A stretch of 64,000 nt of DNA from Rhodobacteraceae bacterium F11138. Its GTDB lineage: Bacteria > Pseudomonadota > Alphaproteobacteria > Rhodobacterales > Rhodobacteraceae. Of this stretch, positions 48,729 through 57,259 are shown piece by piece; the first letter of the stretch is position 1, and every line of letters begins with the position of its first letter. The position numbers and the translations under genes are program-made. The notes under the pieces are model-generated. The model was not told the origin of the DNA, did not search any database, and saw only the letters and a list, made by a program, of their open reading frames with translations. Location of the stretch: the NCBI GenBank assembly GCA_016521575.1, contig JAEKDP010000012.1:35283-99282 (forward strand), in the 5' to 3' direction.

Positions 48729-51320
48729 TCAACCGTTCCCGGTTCTCCCGAAATACATCCGCCAGACGCGCGCACCCAGCCAGCCGGTCCCGGACAGAAA
48801 CAGGCCCATCGGGATTGCGATTGCGATTGCGCCGGGCACGCCAAGATCCTTGCCGATGTCGGCCACGGGAATGACCACTCCGTGAAAGGCATAGATCGGC
48901 AGCGCCAAGGCCCCGATAACGATCAGGAGTTTCAGGGCGCTCCGGCTTCCGCCCCGCCATGCGGACCAATGCGACATGGCCCGCGTGGCCAGTCCCAGCA
49001 GGGTCACGACAAGTGCTGCATAAAAGACGTATCCCGCAAGCGATCTGTGAAAACTGCCCAGGGGATCCAACAGCGCCGCCACACCATCTTGTTCCACGCC
49101 GATCAGCGCGGCCAGGGCGGCAACACCGGCCCCTGCCACGGTTGCTGTTCTCGCCGCCCTGCCCGCCTCTGTCTGGCGTGCATACCAGACCCCCACGGCA
49201 AGCCCCAAAAGAACAAGCCCCCCGATCCTGGGCACACTGTAATGCCCCACCGCGAGAAGCTTCAGCAGTTCCAGGGGCGACCCGAGAGAGTCCGGCGGCA
49301 TCAACGGTCGCAAGATCAGGTAACCGGACCAAAGCAACACCGTTCCCAGCAGGCAATCCGAATAAGGCCGCTCTCTCCGGGCGATCAGTCGCATCACGGG
49401 GAAAGCCAGCGCCAGCGCCACCAAATAAAAGGTGAGCACGCCGTAAAACAGAACCGCAACCTGTTCAGCTGACAGCATATGACCTTGATAAAGTTTCAGG
49501 CGTAGCCCCAAGACCAGTGCCAACAACAGCGCCGCCGCCGCGACCAGAAGCCAGGATTGGCGCAGGCGTCTGCCCACTGCGGCAGGACGATCAAGAACAT
49601 TGGGAAACAGGAAAAACCCGAGGCCAAGGCCGAAAACCGTGGCAAAACCCGGAGTTCCCATGCGATAGAACGGCCCCATCAGCCGCGCGGTCGCCTCTTC
49701 GAGACCAAGGCGTGCAAAGACGCCTGGCCCCCAGTGCGAGAACAGTACCGACAGCACCATGAGGCCGCGCACCAGATTCAGTGCCCAGCTGCGGATCGTC
49801 ACATCCGGAAAAGCGCTCCGCACTTCAGCGCCCGCAAGTTCGGCCAGGCTACGGCCCTCCAACGTGCCCTTGACAGTGGCGTTGGGATATCCGCGGGCCT
49901 CCATCGTGAGACCGATCTGCATCGCGCTCAGAGAGTCGCCACCCAGGTCATAGAAACTGTTGTCCGGATGGATCGGAACGTCGCCGACCACGCGGCGCCA
50001 GACCCCGGCGATCCGATCCTGTTCCGGCGTCAGATCAACCTGCTCTGCCTGATCTGATGCGGAAAAAGGGATGAAAGCCAAATCGCGCAGCCTGCGACGC
50101 TGGACCTTGCCGGTTCCGGTCGTTGGCAGCTGTGCGACTTCGATGCAGCGCAGAGCGCCATCGGCCAGGATCCCGCGTTCGCGCAGTGCAACCCGCGATG
50201 CCTCCTCTATCAGGGCACGGTTCGTGCCGAGCCCCCGAACCACCGCCAGCAGGGCAATCTCGCCCCGTACGGCGTCAGACCCGGCCCCGATTGCGAATGA
50301 GCCGGGCTGCGTCTTGACCAACTCCCGAACCCGTGCCTCCAATGCCTCGGCACCGACCTTGATCCCGGCCACGTTGATCTGGTCGTCCAACCGGCCATCA
50401 TACCAGAGCACCCCGTGCTCATACCGTCCCTGATCCTTGGTCACGAGCCATTCGTCGTCATCCACCAGAGGCAGGATCGTGCCGTCATCGGACAATATAC
50501 CGGCGGCAACATGCGGCCCGCGAATGCGAATGCTGCCATCCGGACCGATTTCGGTCTCAACCTCACCCGTCGGGCGGCCAACCGAATCCAGGACATCCTC
50601 CGCCGCGGTATCGATACACAGGAATGTGGTGCGGGACGCCTCGGTCAGACCATAGTGCTGCACGATACGGGCATTTGGGAACAAGCGGCGCATCCCGGCT
50701 TTTTCCTCGGCGCTCATGGCCTGGCTGCCGATTTCGATCCAGCGGATTGCACGGCCCGCATCCCCGATAATTTCCGGGTTCACCAGCACCAGACGCCACA
50801 GCGCGGGAACCGCGGAAATCGCGTTGATCTCTCCGGCAGCGGCCATGCGCGCAATCTCGGACGGGTCGAAACGCTCGGGCAGGAAAAAGGCACCCCCCGC
50901 GGCCGATACGGCCCGCGCCCGGCCCAGACCAAAGGAATAGGTCACGGGAACGCCGATATATTCCCGAATGCTGTCGTCGATCTCCATGACCCTGTTCAGA
51001 CGCAGCACCACATCCGCAAGATTGCGGTGAGTTATGGTAATTGCCTTGGGATGGCCTTCGGTGCCCGACGTGAAAACGATCTGGGCGATCGCATCGGACA
51101 ACTCCGGCTTGTAGTTCAATTGCCCCCAACCGAAACGTTCAACCAAAGGTTCCGGGGCCTCAGGAGCCAGCGCCTGAATCGCCGGATGATCGATTGCATC
51201 CCGTTCGATGCAAAAGGGAATACCCCGACCGTAAAGGTCAAAGGCTTTCTCCAGAAACGAAAGGGAGCTTTGCGCCCGCAAGCGAACAAGCTGATCCAAC
51301 CGGTTTGCACTCATACCCAT
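48729..51320 (-). CDS. Adenylation-carrier-membrane acyltransferase fusion protein
   Basis: An 863-residue three-part protein. Residues about 75-410 are an AMP-binding domain: VFTSGTEGHPKAITITHRN (P-loop), QHYGLTEASR, YDGRLDDQINVAGIKV and PTTGTGKVQRR with Lys405. Residues about 430-495 are a carrier domain with DLGGDSLSAMQ, phosphopantetheine site Ser463. From about 510 comes a membrane acyltransferase 3-type domain beginning RGLMVLSVLFSHWGPG (Arg518, His529) with about ten helices. The design recalls DltA-DltC-DltB logic in one chain: activate an acid, load it on the carrier, pass it through the membrane to the polymer. The N-terminal lobe of the adenylation domain is short, lacking about 100 residues of a typical enzyme. 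The acid is unknown. Confidence 0.85.
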   Translation of the reverse strand: MGMSANRLDQLVRLRAQSSLSFLEKAFDLYGRGIPFCIERDAIDHPAIQALAPEAPEPLVERFGWGQLNYKPELSDAIAQIVFTSGTEGHPKAITITHRNLADVVLRLNRVMEIDDSIREYIGVPVTYSFGLGRARAVSAAGGAFFLPERFDPSEIARMAAAGEINAISAVPALWRLVLVNPEIIGDAGRAIRWIEIGSQAMSAEEKAGMRRLFPNARIVQHYGLTEASRTTFLCIDTAAEDVLDSVGRPTGEVETEIGPDGSIRIRGPHVAAGILSDDGTILPLVDDDEWLVTKDQGRYEHGVLWYDGRLDDQINVAGIKVGAEALEARVRELVKTQPGSFAIGAGSDAVRGEIALLAVVRGLGTNRALIEEASRVALRERGILADGALRCIEVAQLPTTGTGKVQRRRLRDLAFIPFSASDQAEQVDLTPEQDRIAGVWRRVVGDVPIHPDNSFYDLGGDSLSAMQIGLTMEARGYPNATVKGTLEGRSLAELAGAEVRSAFPDVTIRSWALNLVRGLMVLSVLFSHWGPGVFARLGLEEATARLMGPFYRMGTPGFATVFGLGLGFFLFPNVLDRPAAVGRRLRQSWLLVAAAALLLALVLGLRLKLYQGHMLSAEQVAVLFYGVLTFYLVALALAFPVMRLIARRERPYSDCLLGTVLLWSGYLILRPLMPPDSLGSPLELLKLLAVGHYSVPRIGGLVLLGLAVGVWYARQTEAGRAARTATVAGAGVAALAALIGVEQDGVAALLDPLGSFHRSLAGYVFYAALVVTLLGLATRAMSHWSAWRGGSRSALKLLIVIGALALPIYAFHGVVIPVADIGKDLGVPGAIAIAIPMGLFLSGTGWLGARVWRMYFGRTGNG

Positions 51321-51408
51321 TCACTCATCACCGCCAAAGAAACAGCGGAACCGGGCCAGCATGGGAACACGGCCTGCTCAGACCAATACCGGGGGCGCCA
51401 CCGCAAGA

Positions 51409-52209
51409 TCATTCTCCGAACGGATTCCTGTAGATCCCCAGCTTCTGCTTCAGCGCCAGCCACAGGAAGGGCGGGTTTTCGATGACATAGCGGCGAAACC
51501 GGACACGGGGTTGTTTTATCAGGCGGTAAAACCATTCCAGGCCCGCATCGGTCACCCAGGGCGCGGGACGGGGCAAGGTCCCCGCTTCATAGTCGATGGT
51601 GCCGCCCAGGGGCAGCCACAGCTTCACTCCCGGCATCCGGTCGCGGTAGTTGACGATGAATTTCTCTTGGCGCCCGCCGCCCAGACCGACCAGGCAGGCG
51701 GTGGCGCCAGAGGCGTTGATCGCCTCGATCACGCGGTCAATCTCGCCTTCGCGGGTCTCGAGATCGAAAGCCGGCGCGTCGGTGCCGACGATGATCTCGC
51801 GGCCGACCTTGCTGTTGATCCGCTCGCGCGCCAGTTCGGCCACCCCCGGCTTGCCACCGCACAGGAACACGGTCACATCCGGATTGTCCTTGTGATGCAT
51901 GTAGAAACGCGGGAAATAATCGCTGCCGGAAACCCGTTCCTGCACCGGCGTGCCCAGCAGTTTAAGCACCGCATACATGATCTGACTGTCACAGGTGATC
52001 ACGTCGAACCTGTCCAGCAATTCATAGAACGCGCGATCGTGCTGCAGCTTCATCATCATGTCCACATGCAGCGTCAGCATGGAACCTTCGGTGAAATCTC
52101 TGACCAAAGCATCCATGGACAAGTCGTTCACCCAGGCATTCAGCAGCGGCACACGCTTGAGGTCGCACGGTTCCAAGGCGAACATCTGTTCGCGACGATC
52201 AGCCTTCAT
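51409..52209 (-). CDS. WecG/TagA/CpsF family glycosyltransferase
   Basis: A 266-residue GT26 enzyme: DVITCDSQIMYAVLKLLGTPVQERVSGSDYFPRFY (the conserved Asp and GSDY-type motif), VFLCGGKPGVAELARERI, CLVGLGGGRQEKFIVNYRDRMPGVKLWLPLGGTIDYEAGTLPRPAPWVTDAGLEWFYRLIKQPRVRFRRY. The family adds N-acetylmannosaminuronic acid, ManNAc or glucose to the second position of lipid-linked chains, and members bind the membrane by the C-terminal basic tail. ATG 52209 has AGAGGG nine bases upstream; a TTG 19 codons earlier is the only longer alternative. It is next to the fusion protein gene, 88 bases away, same strand. Confidence 0.93.
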   Translation of the reverse strand: MKADRREQMFALEPCDLKRVPLLNAWVNDLSMDALVRDFTEGSMLTLHVDMMMKLQHDRAFYELLDRFDVITCDSQIMYAVLKLLGTPVQERVSGSDYFPRFYMHHKDNPDVTVFLCGGKPGVAELARERINSKVGREIIVGTDAPAFDLETREGEIDRVIEAINASGATACLVGLGGGRQEKFIVNYRDRMPGVKLWLPLGGTIDYEAGTLPRPAPWVTDAGLEWFYRLIKQPRVRFRRYVIENPPFLWLALKQKLGIYRNPFGE

Positions 52210-52892
52210 GTGAAAAAACCCTCTGCCGGTGCCGCTGCGGACATGGGTAAAGATTTTCCTGACCAAAACAACCTTGAGTAGAAGAAACGCGAAAACGTGT
52301 TAACCGTTAGGTAACGGGACAGATCCATCTTTCCTTGGCTGACCCCCGCCTTGTTCAAATGCGTCTCAAACATGACCGAAATCATTCACCTTACCCAAAC
52401 CGTTCGGCCCTGCCGCGAAAACACCCCCGACATATCGGGCATCCAGCCTGTCCTTGCAACTGCATTGGGGCCATATTGCGACCGAAGCACAGCAGCCACA
52501 GGGCAATTCCGCGAAGCACCGGTGCGACGGCTGAACGGAAAAAGCCTTCCCAAGGCGGGGATGACGCCAGGTCAGCCTCCCGTTAGAGGAGATTCATCGG
52601 CGAAAACCCGCAAACAGGGGGAAAATCGAAATCTTTCCATTCCGATATAAACGCGCAGCCTTTACAAAGCACACGCGCTGCGTCCTGCATCGCACCACAC
52701 TCACGAGAACAGGCAAATATATGACACAAGCAGACAGGGGACCCTGCAGCCCGCTTTGCAATGGTGGTCGACGGACGGGCTGACACCATCTGACCATCTT
52801 TGCACCATGCATCAGCCTTCCACGGGCGACCATGGCTGCCGGGTGCGTCGGGAAACGTAAGAACATACACAAACGATTTGCGGTGGTTCGAA
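52210..52892. other. Long divergent intergenic region with a CtrA-like site
   Basis: Nearly 700 bases between the wecG-like gene (-) and the beta-helix gene (+). At 52300-52314 the sequence TTAACCGTTAGGTAA fits TTAA-N7-GTAA, one mismatch from the CtrA consensus, in a place where it could act on either promoter. The rest shows no recognisable gene; open frames here lack motifs. A long leader for the + gene is possible because its start is not certain. Confidence 0.4.
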
Positions 52893-55800
52893 ATGACGAT
52901 CGACCGACACGCGAACCACATGAATTGGGACAGATATATGTCGTGGACTTTCAACTTTTCTTCCTTCGGGTCAAAGCTCCCCACCTGGCAGGAATTGCGT
53001 GCTTGGCGACGCGAACAGAATAGCGCTCCTGTTTCTCCAGAAGACGAGGAGAACAGCGGTGAGCCCGAAGTCAGCCTGCCATCGCCGCCACCGGAACCGC
53101 CAAAGGACGATACACCCGAAGAACCCGAGGTCGAATTGCCGGAACCGCCAAAGGACGATACGCCCGAGGAACCCGAGGTCGAACTGCCGGAACCGCCAAA
53201 GGACGATACACCCGAGGAACCCGAGGTCGAACTGCCGGAACCGCCAAAGGACGATACGCCCGAGGAACCCGATGTCGATTCCGGCACCGGACCGGCGATC
53301 GAACCTGTATCCCTGGCCAAAGGAGCAACCACCGCCGTCGACGGAGGCCGGGTGACCATCTTTGCTGTCGAAGCAACGCAGAGTATTGCCTCGATCCAGA
53401 TCACCGATGGTCCCGCGCATGGCAATGTCACGGTCAATCCGGACAACACGCTGGCCCTGGTCATGTCGGGCAGCGATTACAGCGGATCGCTCTCGTTCGA
53501 CTTTGAAATCTCCTATGCCAACGGCAGCATCGAGACCCGCAGCGCCGCACTGGACGTGGCCGCCCCCGAGCAGGACGCCGGCTGGGGCGAAGGCAAGCAT
53601 TACATGCTGGAAACCGATGCGCAGGGCGATCTGATCATCGAAACCGGCGACAACCACCGCAAGGTCTATGTTTCGGAGAGCAACAACGCCCTGACCCGCG
53701 CCGACATCGCCGACCGCGAAGGTGTGAGCGAAGGCACGGTCACGGGCAAATGGCTGATGGATCATCCGGAATACGGCGGGTCCGAAGACATGGCGCTGGC
53801 AAAAGAGATCGGCATCGAACTTTGGGAGGCGCTCCTTTACCCGACCGGAGGCACATCGACCATCGCATCGCATTGGCTGTTGTTCGAAAAGGGCTACACC
53901 TATGAAGATGCCGGACGCTTGATCGGTGGCGGCGCATCCGGCGAAAGCCCGCTGCACCCGCTTTATGTTTCGTCCTGGGGTGAAGGTGACCGACCGGTAC
54001 TGACCGACAGTATCAGGATATTCCAACTTGAAAGCCGGAATGTCGTTTTTGATGACATCGCCCCACAAGGCGGCGTCCTCAGCCTGGGTGGCCAGAATAT
54101 CATCGTCAACAACAGCCAGTTCGCAAACGGGGGCGGAATGGTGAACATCCAGAACACGGAAGGGTTTACCCTGCGCGATTCGGATCTTTCGCACATCCTC
54201 AACCCGGCACAGGCCAACGGGTATTGGGGCGGCGGAGGAACCGCTTTCTACTCGAAAGAAACAAACGGTATCCTCATGGAAAACAACATCTTCCATCACA
54301 ATGGCTGGGAAGATGATTATCTGCCTGACGGATCCACCGAGGGCGGCGTGCCCCCCAGCATGTTCGCCCACGGCGTCTATCTACAAAACACCACCTCGGA
54401 TGTGACCGCCCGCGACAACATCATTTCGCAGTCAAGTTCGGTTGGGGCCCAGTTCCGGGGCGGCGCTTTCATCGAAGACAACATATTCGTCGACAACAAT
54501 GTCGCCACGAACATGATGGGCGGCATCTATGAAGGCAAGGGGGACGGGCCGATCGGCAACTTCACCTTCTTCACAGACAATGTGGTGACCTCGGGGGCGC
54601 ATAAGGAATGGACCCATGGCGCGGTCGGTGGCAGGACTTTGGGTGTTGACGTGAAAGCCATCAACACCACTTTGCTGGACAACATCATCGCGCATCTGGC
54701 GGATCCAGACAATCCCGAGGAGCAGGCGCAAAAAACAGTCACCCACGCTCCGCTGACGATCCACAACGGAACGGCGTATGACGACACCATCATCTACAAC
54801 TGGGCCGGGTCAGGCCCTTCAAGCAAAATTGTCGAAAACAACACTCCGGAGCTCGACACCGGTCTCGCCGACCAGACCACGATCCAGCGGTTCGCCGCTG
54901 ACGTTCTGGGCCAGAACAAAGCCACCATTGCCGAACTGATGGAAGCGATCCGGGCAGGGGAGGTCGATGTGACAGCGGATGACATCATCGCCTATTTCCA
55001 GAACGGCTTTGGTATTGACGCCAGCGGCGACGGCAGCGCCACCAGTCATCGTTTCATTCCGAATGCGCTGGCGGATGGCATCCGCTGGGACAACCGTATC
55101 AACTGGAACAACGAGGAAGTACCTGACGATGGCGACAGCGCCGATCTGAGCGGCAACCATGTGCAATATGGCGGCACCACCCGGATAGACGATCTCGATC
55201 TGGGCGGTGGCGCGCTTTACATCAACAGCGGAAAGTTGAGCGTACAGGGCACATTGGCCTCCACCGGGGAGGCGGGCCTGATCCAGACCATCAATGCCGG
55301 GCAGTTCTGGACAAACGGCTATTCCGACAGCCCGCTGCTGACGATCGAGGTCGATGGCGGGCGCTTTGCCAATACCGGAGCCATCACCGGACAGACCTTG
55401 CTGCACGCCACCGACGGGCAGACCCTGCTGGCCACCTCGGGCGCCAGCTATACACTCACCGACGGCAGCCAGTTGATCATCGATGGCTCGGATGCCCGCG
55501 TCGGCTTTGACGGAGAGGACAACGGGACGGCCGCGCTGGAGATGCGCAATGGCAGCATCCTGACCTTCAAGAGCGATGCCGACGGGTTCTCGACCATCGA
55601 GGAATTCCGCTCAGGAGCCTGGAACCAGGCCGACAGCCCGGTCAACTCGACCGTCACACTGGACGGCACCCTGCGAATCGACCTGTCCGACTATGACGAC
55701 GGGGCAGGTTCATACACGCTGATCACAGTGGACGAGTTGCTGGGCCAGCTGGATACAATCGAGTTTGTCGGTTTGGGCAACGGTCTGGATGCCGAACTGG

Positions 55801-55964
55801 TCGTTGACCATGTGACGGACATCGTCCGGCTCGATATCAGTTCGGGCATCGGCCAGGGCCTGACAGATATCATCGACGATATCGCACCTGCCGCCGGCCC
55901 AACCGTTCCGGAGCTGGTCGACGATATAGGCCTGCCGACCGGAGACCAGAACTGGCTGGTCTAA
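52893..55964 (+). CDS. Large beta-helix surface or secreted protein with proline/acidic repeats
   Basis: About 1023 residues. After a short aromatic-rich N-terminus (NWDRYMSWTFNFSSF) come 16-residue repeats EPPKDDTPEEPEVELP, then a beta-sandwich-like domain (VTIFAVEATQSIASIQITDGPAHGN), and a central right-handed beta-helix (VVFDDIAPQGGVLSLGGQNIIVNNSQF, FTLRDSDLSHIL, ILMENNIFHHNGW, VTARDNIISQSS, FIEDNIFVDNN). A C-terminal repetitive beta region follows, ending in a disordered acidic tail. Beta-helix enzymes include lyases and epimerases, but no catalytic set is identifiable. No Sec signal peptide is present from any start. None of the candidate ATGs (52800, 52893, 52917) has a good ribosome-binding site, so the start is uncertain. 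A strong hairpin follows the stop. Confidence 0.78.
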   Translation: MTIDRHANHMNWDRYMSWTFNFSSFGSKLPTWQELRAWRREQNSAPVSPEDEENSGEPEVSLPSPPPEPPKDDTPEEPEVELPEPPKDDTPEEPEVELPEPPKDDTPEEPEVELPEPPKDDTPEEPDVDSGTGPAIEPVSLAKGATTAVDGGRVTIFAVEATQSIASIQITDGPAHGNVTVNPDNTLALVMSGSDYSGSLSFDFEISYANGSIETRSAALDVAAPEQDAGWGEGKHYMLETDAQGDLIIETGDNHRKVYVSESNNALTRADIADREGVSEGTVTGKWLMDHPEYGGSEDMALAKEIGIELWEALLYPTGGTSTIASHWLLFEKGYTYEDAGRLIGGGASGESPLHPLYVSSWGEGDRPVLTDSIRIFQLESRNVVFDDIAPQGGVLSLGGQNIIVNNSQFANGGGMVNIQNTEGFTLRDSDLSHILNPAQANGYWGGGGTAFYSKETNGILMENNIFHHNGWEDDYLPDGSTEGGVPPSMFAHGVYLQNTTSDVTARDNIISQSSSVGAQFRGGAFIEDNIFVDNNVATNMMGGIYEGKGDGPIGNFTFFTDNVVTSGAHKEWTHGAVGGRTLGVDVKAINTTLLDNIIAHLADPDNPEEQAQKTVTHAPLTIHNGTAYDDTIIYNWAGSGPSSKIVENNTPELDTGLADQTTIQRFAADVLGQNKATIAELMEAIRAGEVDVTADDIIAYFQNGFGIDASGDGSATSHRFIPNALADGIRWDNRINWNNEEVPDDGDSADLSGNHVQYGGTTRIDDLDLGGGALYINSGKLSVQGTLASTGEAGLIQTINAGQFWTNGYSDSPLLTIEVDGGRFANTGAITGQTLLHATDGQTLLATSGASYTLTDGSQLIIDGSDARVGFDGEDNGTAALEMRNGSILTFKSDADGFSTIEEFRSGAWNQADSPVNSTVTLDGTLRIDLSDYDDGAGSYTLITVDELLGQLDTIEFVGLGNGLDAELVVDHVTDIVRLDISSGIGQGLTDIIDDIAPAAGPTVPELVDDIGLPTGDQNWLV
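53094..53285 (+). repeat. Four tandem 48-bp coding repeats
   Basis: Units start at 53094, 53142, 53190 and 53238. Each encodes EPPKDDTPEEPEVELP; the last diverges after EEP (DVDSG). Units differ only by a few silent changes, showing recent amplification. They form a stiff, highly acidic linker. Confidence 0.92.
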
Positions 55965-55977
55965 AACCTGATCCTGT

Positions 55978-56012
55978 CGCCGCCCCGCCGGTCTATGATC
56001 TGCGGGGCGGCG
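55978..56012 (+). terminator. Strong GC hairpin after the beta-helix gene
   Basis: Perfect 11-bp stem CGCCGCCCCGC / GCGGGGCGGCG with a 13-base loop, beginning 13 bases after the stop at 55964. It lacks a long T-run but is the most stable hairpin seen in the window and separates this gene from the amino-sugar operon. Confidence 0.6.
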
Positions 56013-56140
56013 AACGTCTGATTGTCGGTGCAATTGGGCGCGCCTGTGTTAAAAGTCATCCTGTGGCACGCTAAATGTCTTAAAACCAACACTTTGTCGG
56101 TTGATGTGTCTCTCGGGTTTTGTTTGCTATGTAGGGCATT

Positions 56141-57259
56141 ATGGAAGTTTCCGCGAATAATTTTGATCGCCTCTGGGAAGAGTGCAAGAACGACTACATC
56201 GCTGCCGTGGCCCAGGTCGGCGAAAGCGGCTGGTATATTCTGGGCCGCCAGGTCGACGCCTTCGAGAAAGATCTGGCCGCCTGGTGCGGCCGCAATACGG
56301 CGGTGGGCTGCGGCAACGGCATGGATGCGATGGAGATCGCATTGCGCGCGGCAGGCATCGGGTGCGGCGACCGGGTTCTGACCACACCGCTCAGTGCCTT
56401 TGCCACAGGCCTTGCCATCCTGCGCACCGGGGCCGAACCGGCCTATTGCGACACCGACGAGCACGGGTTGCTGGATCCGGATGCAGCCGAGGCGGCTCTG
56501 GCCGCAGATTCTTCGATCCGCGCCATCATCCCCGTACACCTCTACGGCCAGCTTGCTGACATGCCTCGTTTTACCGCCATGGCTGCGGCGCGGGGGATCA
56601 CGGTCATTGAGGACGCTGCCCAGGCGATCGGCGCACGCCGGGGCGGCCGGGGCGTCGGGGCCGATGGCCATCCAGTCGCCTTCAGCTTTTACCCGACCAA
56701 GAACCTGGGCGCGATCGGCGATGGCGGGGCGCTGCTGCCTGCACATGCGGATATGGACGAACTGGCGCGGTCGATCCGCAACTATGGACAGTCCGAACGG
56801 TATGTCCATGAGATAGTCGGGTTGAACAGCCGGTTGGACGAATTGCACGCCGCCACGCTGCGTTTGGCTTTCCTGCCCCGGCTCGAATCCTGGCTGGACC
56901 GGCGCAGGGAAATCGCCGCGGCCTATCTGTCAGGCATCGATACACCCCATGTAACCCTGATACCCGGTCCCGACCCCAAAGCGGCGGGGTGGCACCTATT
57001 CCCGGTTCTCGTCGCCCCCGAGCGGCGCGCGGCCTTGCTGAATCACCTGAAACAGAACGGCATTCAGGGCGGCCTGCATTATCCGGTCCTGATCCCCGAG
57101 CAGAAGGCGATGACCGACCGGGGCGCGCCCGTAATCCACGGAACACTGAGCAACGCCCGCCGGTTTGCCCAAGGCGAGGTTTCGCTGCCGATCCACCCCT
57201 ATCTTACAGAGGCCGAGGTGAACCATGTGGTGGAGACGGTAAAGGACTGGAACGGCTGA
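56141..57259 (+). CDS. dTDP-3-keto-6-deoxyhexose aminotransferase (FdtB/QdtB-like)
   Basis: A 372-residue PLP enzyme of the DegT/DnrJ/EryC1/StrS family. VGCGNGMDAMEIALRAAGIG binds the PLP phosphate, VIEDAAQAIGARRGGR has the PLP-pyridine Asp158, and FSFYPTKNLGAIGDGGAL has the Schiff-base Lys187. Late QGGLHYPVLIPEQKA matches the FdtB/QdtB/WecE-type substrate loop. It would aminate C3 of the 3-keto sugar made by the FdtA-like domain at 58233, using glutamate. It heads a five-gene operon in which every junction overlaps by 1-11 bases. Confidence 0.92.
   Translation: MEVSANNFDRLWEECKNDYIAAVAQVGESGWYILGRQVDAFEKDLAAWCGRNTAVGCGNGMDAMEIALRAAGIGCGDRVLTTPLSAFATGLAILRTGAEPAYCDTDEHGLLDPDAAEAALAADSSIRAIIPVHLYGQLADMPRFTAMAAARGITVIEDAAQAIGARRGGRGVGADGHPVAFSFYPTKNLGAIGDGGALLPAHADMDELARSIRNYGQSERYVHEIVGLNSRLDELHAATLRLAFLPRLESWLDRRREIAAAYLSGIDTPHVTLIPGPDPKAAGWHLFPVLVAPERRAALLNHLKQNGIQGGLHYPVLIPEQKAMTDRGAPVIHGTLSNARRFAQGEVSLPIHPYLTEAEVNHVVETVKDWNG

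Noticed and set aside
53094..53285. CRISPR-like tandem repeat
   Set aside because: Units are contiguous with no spacers, are a multiple of three and keep one reading frame.
52971..54371. A long - strand frame with Phe/Trp-rich repeats opposite the beta-helix gene
   Set aside because: Its repeats are just the complement of the EPPKDDTPEEPEVELP units; the + strand frame makes a coherent protein.
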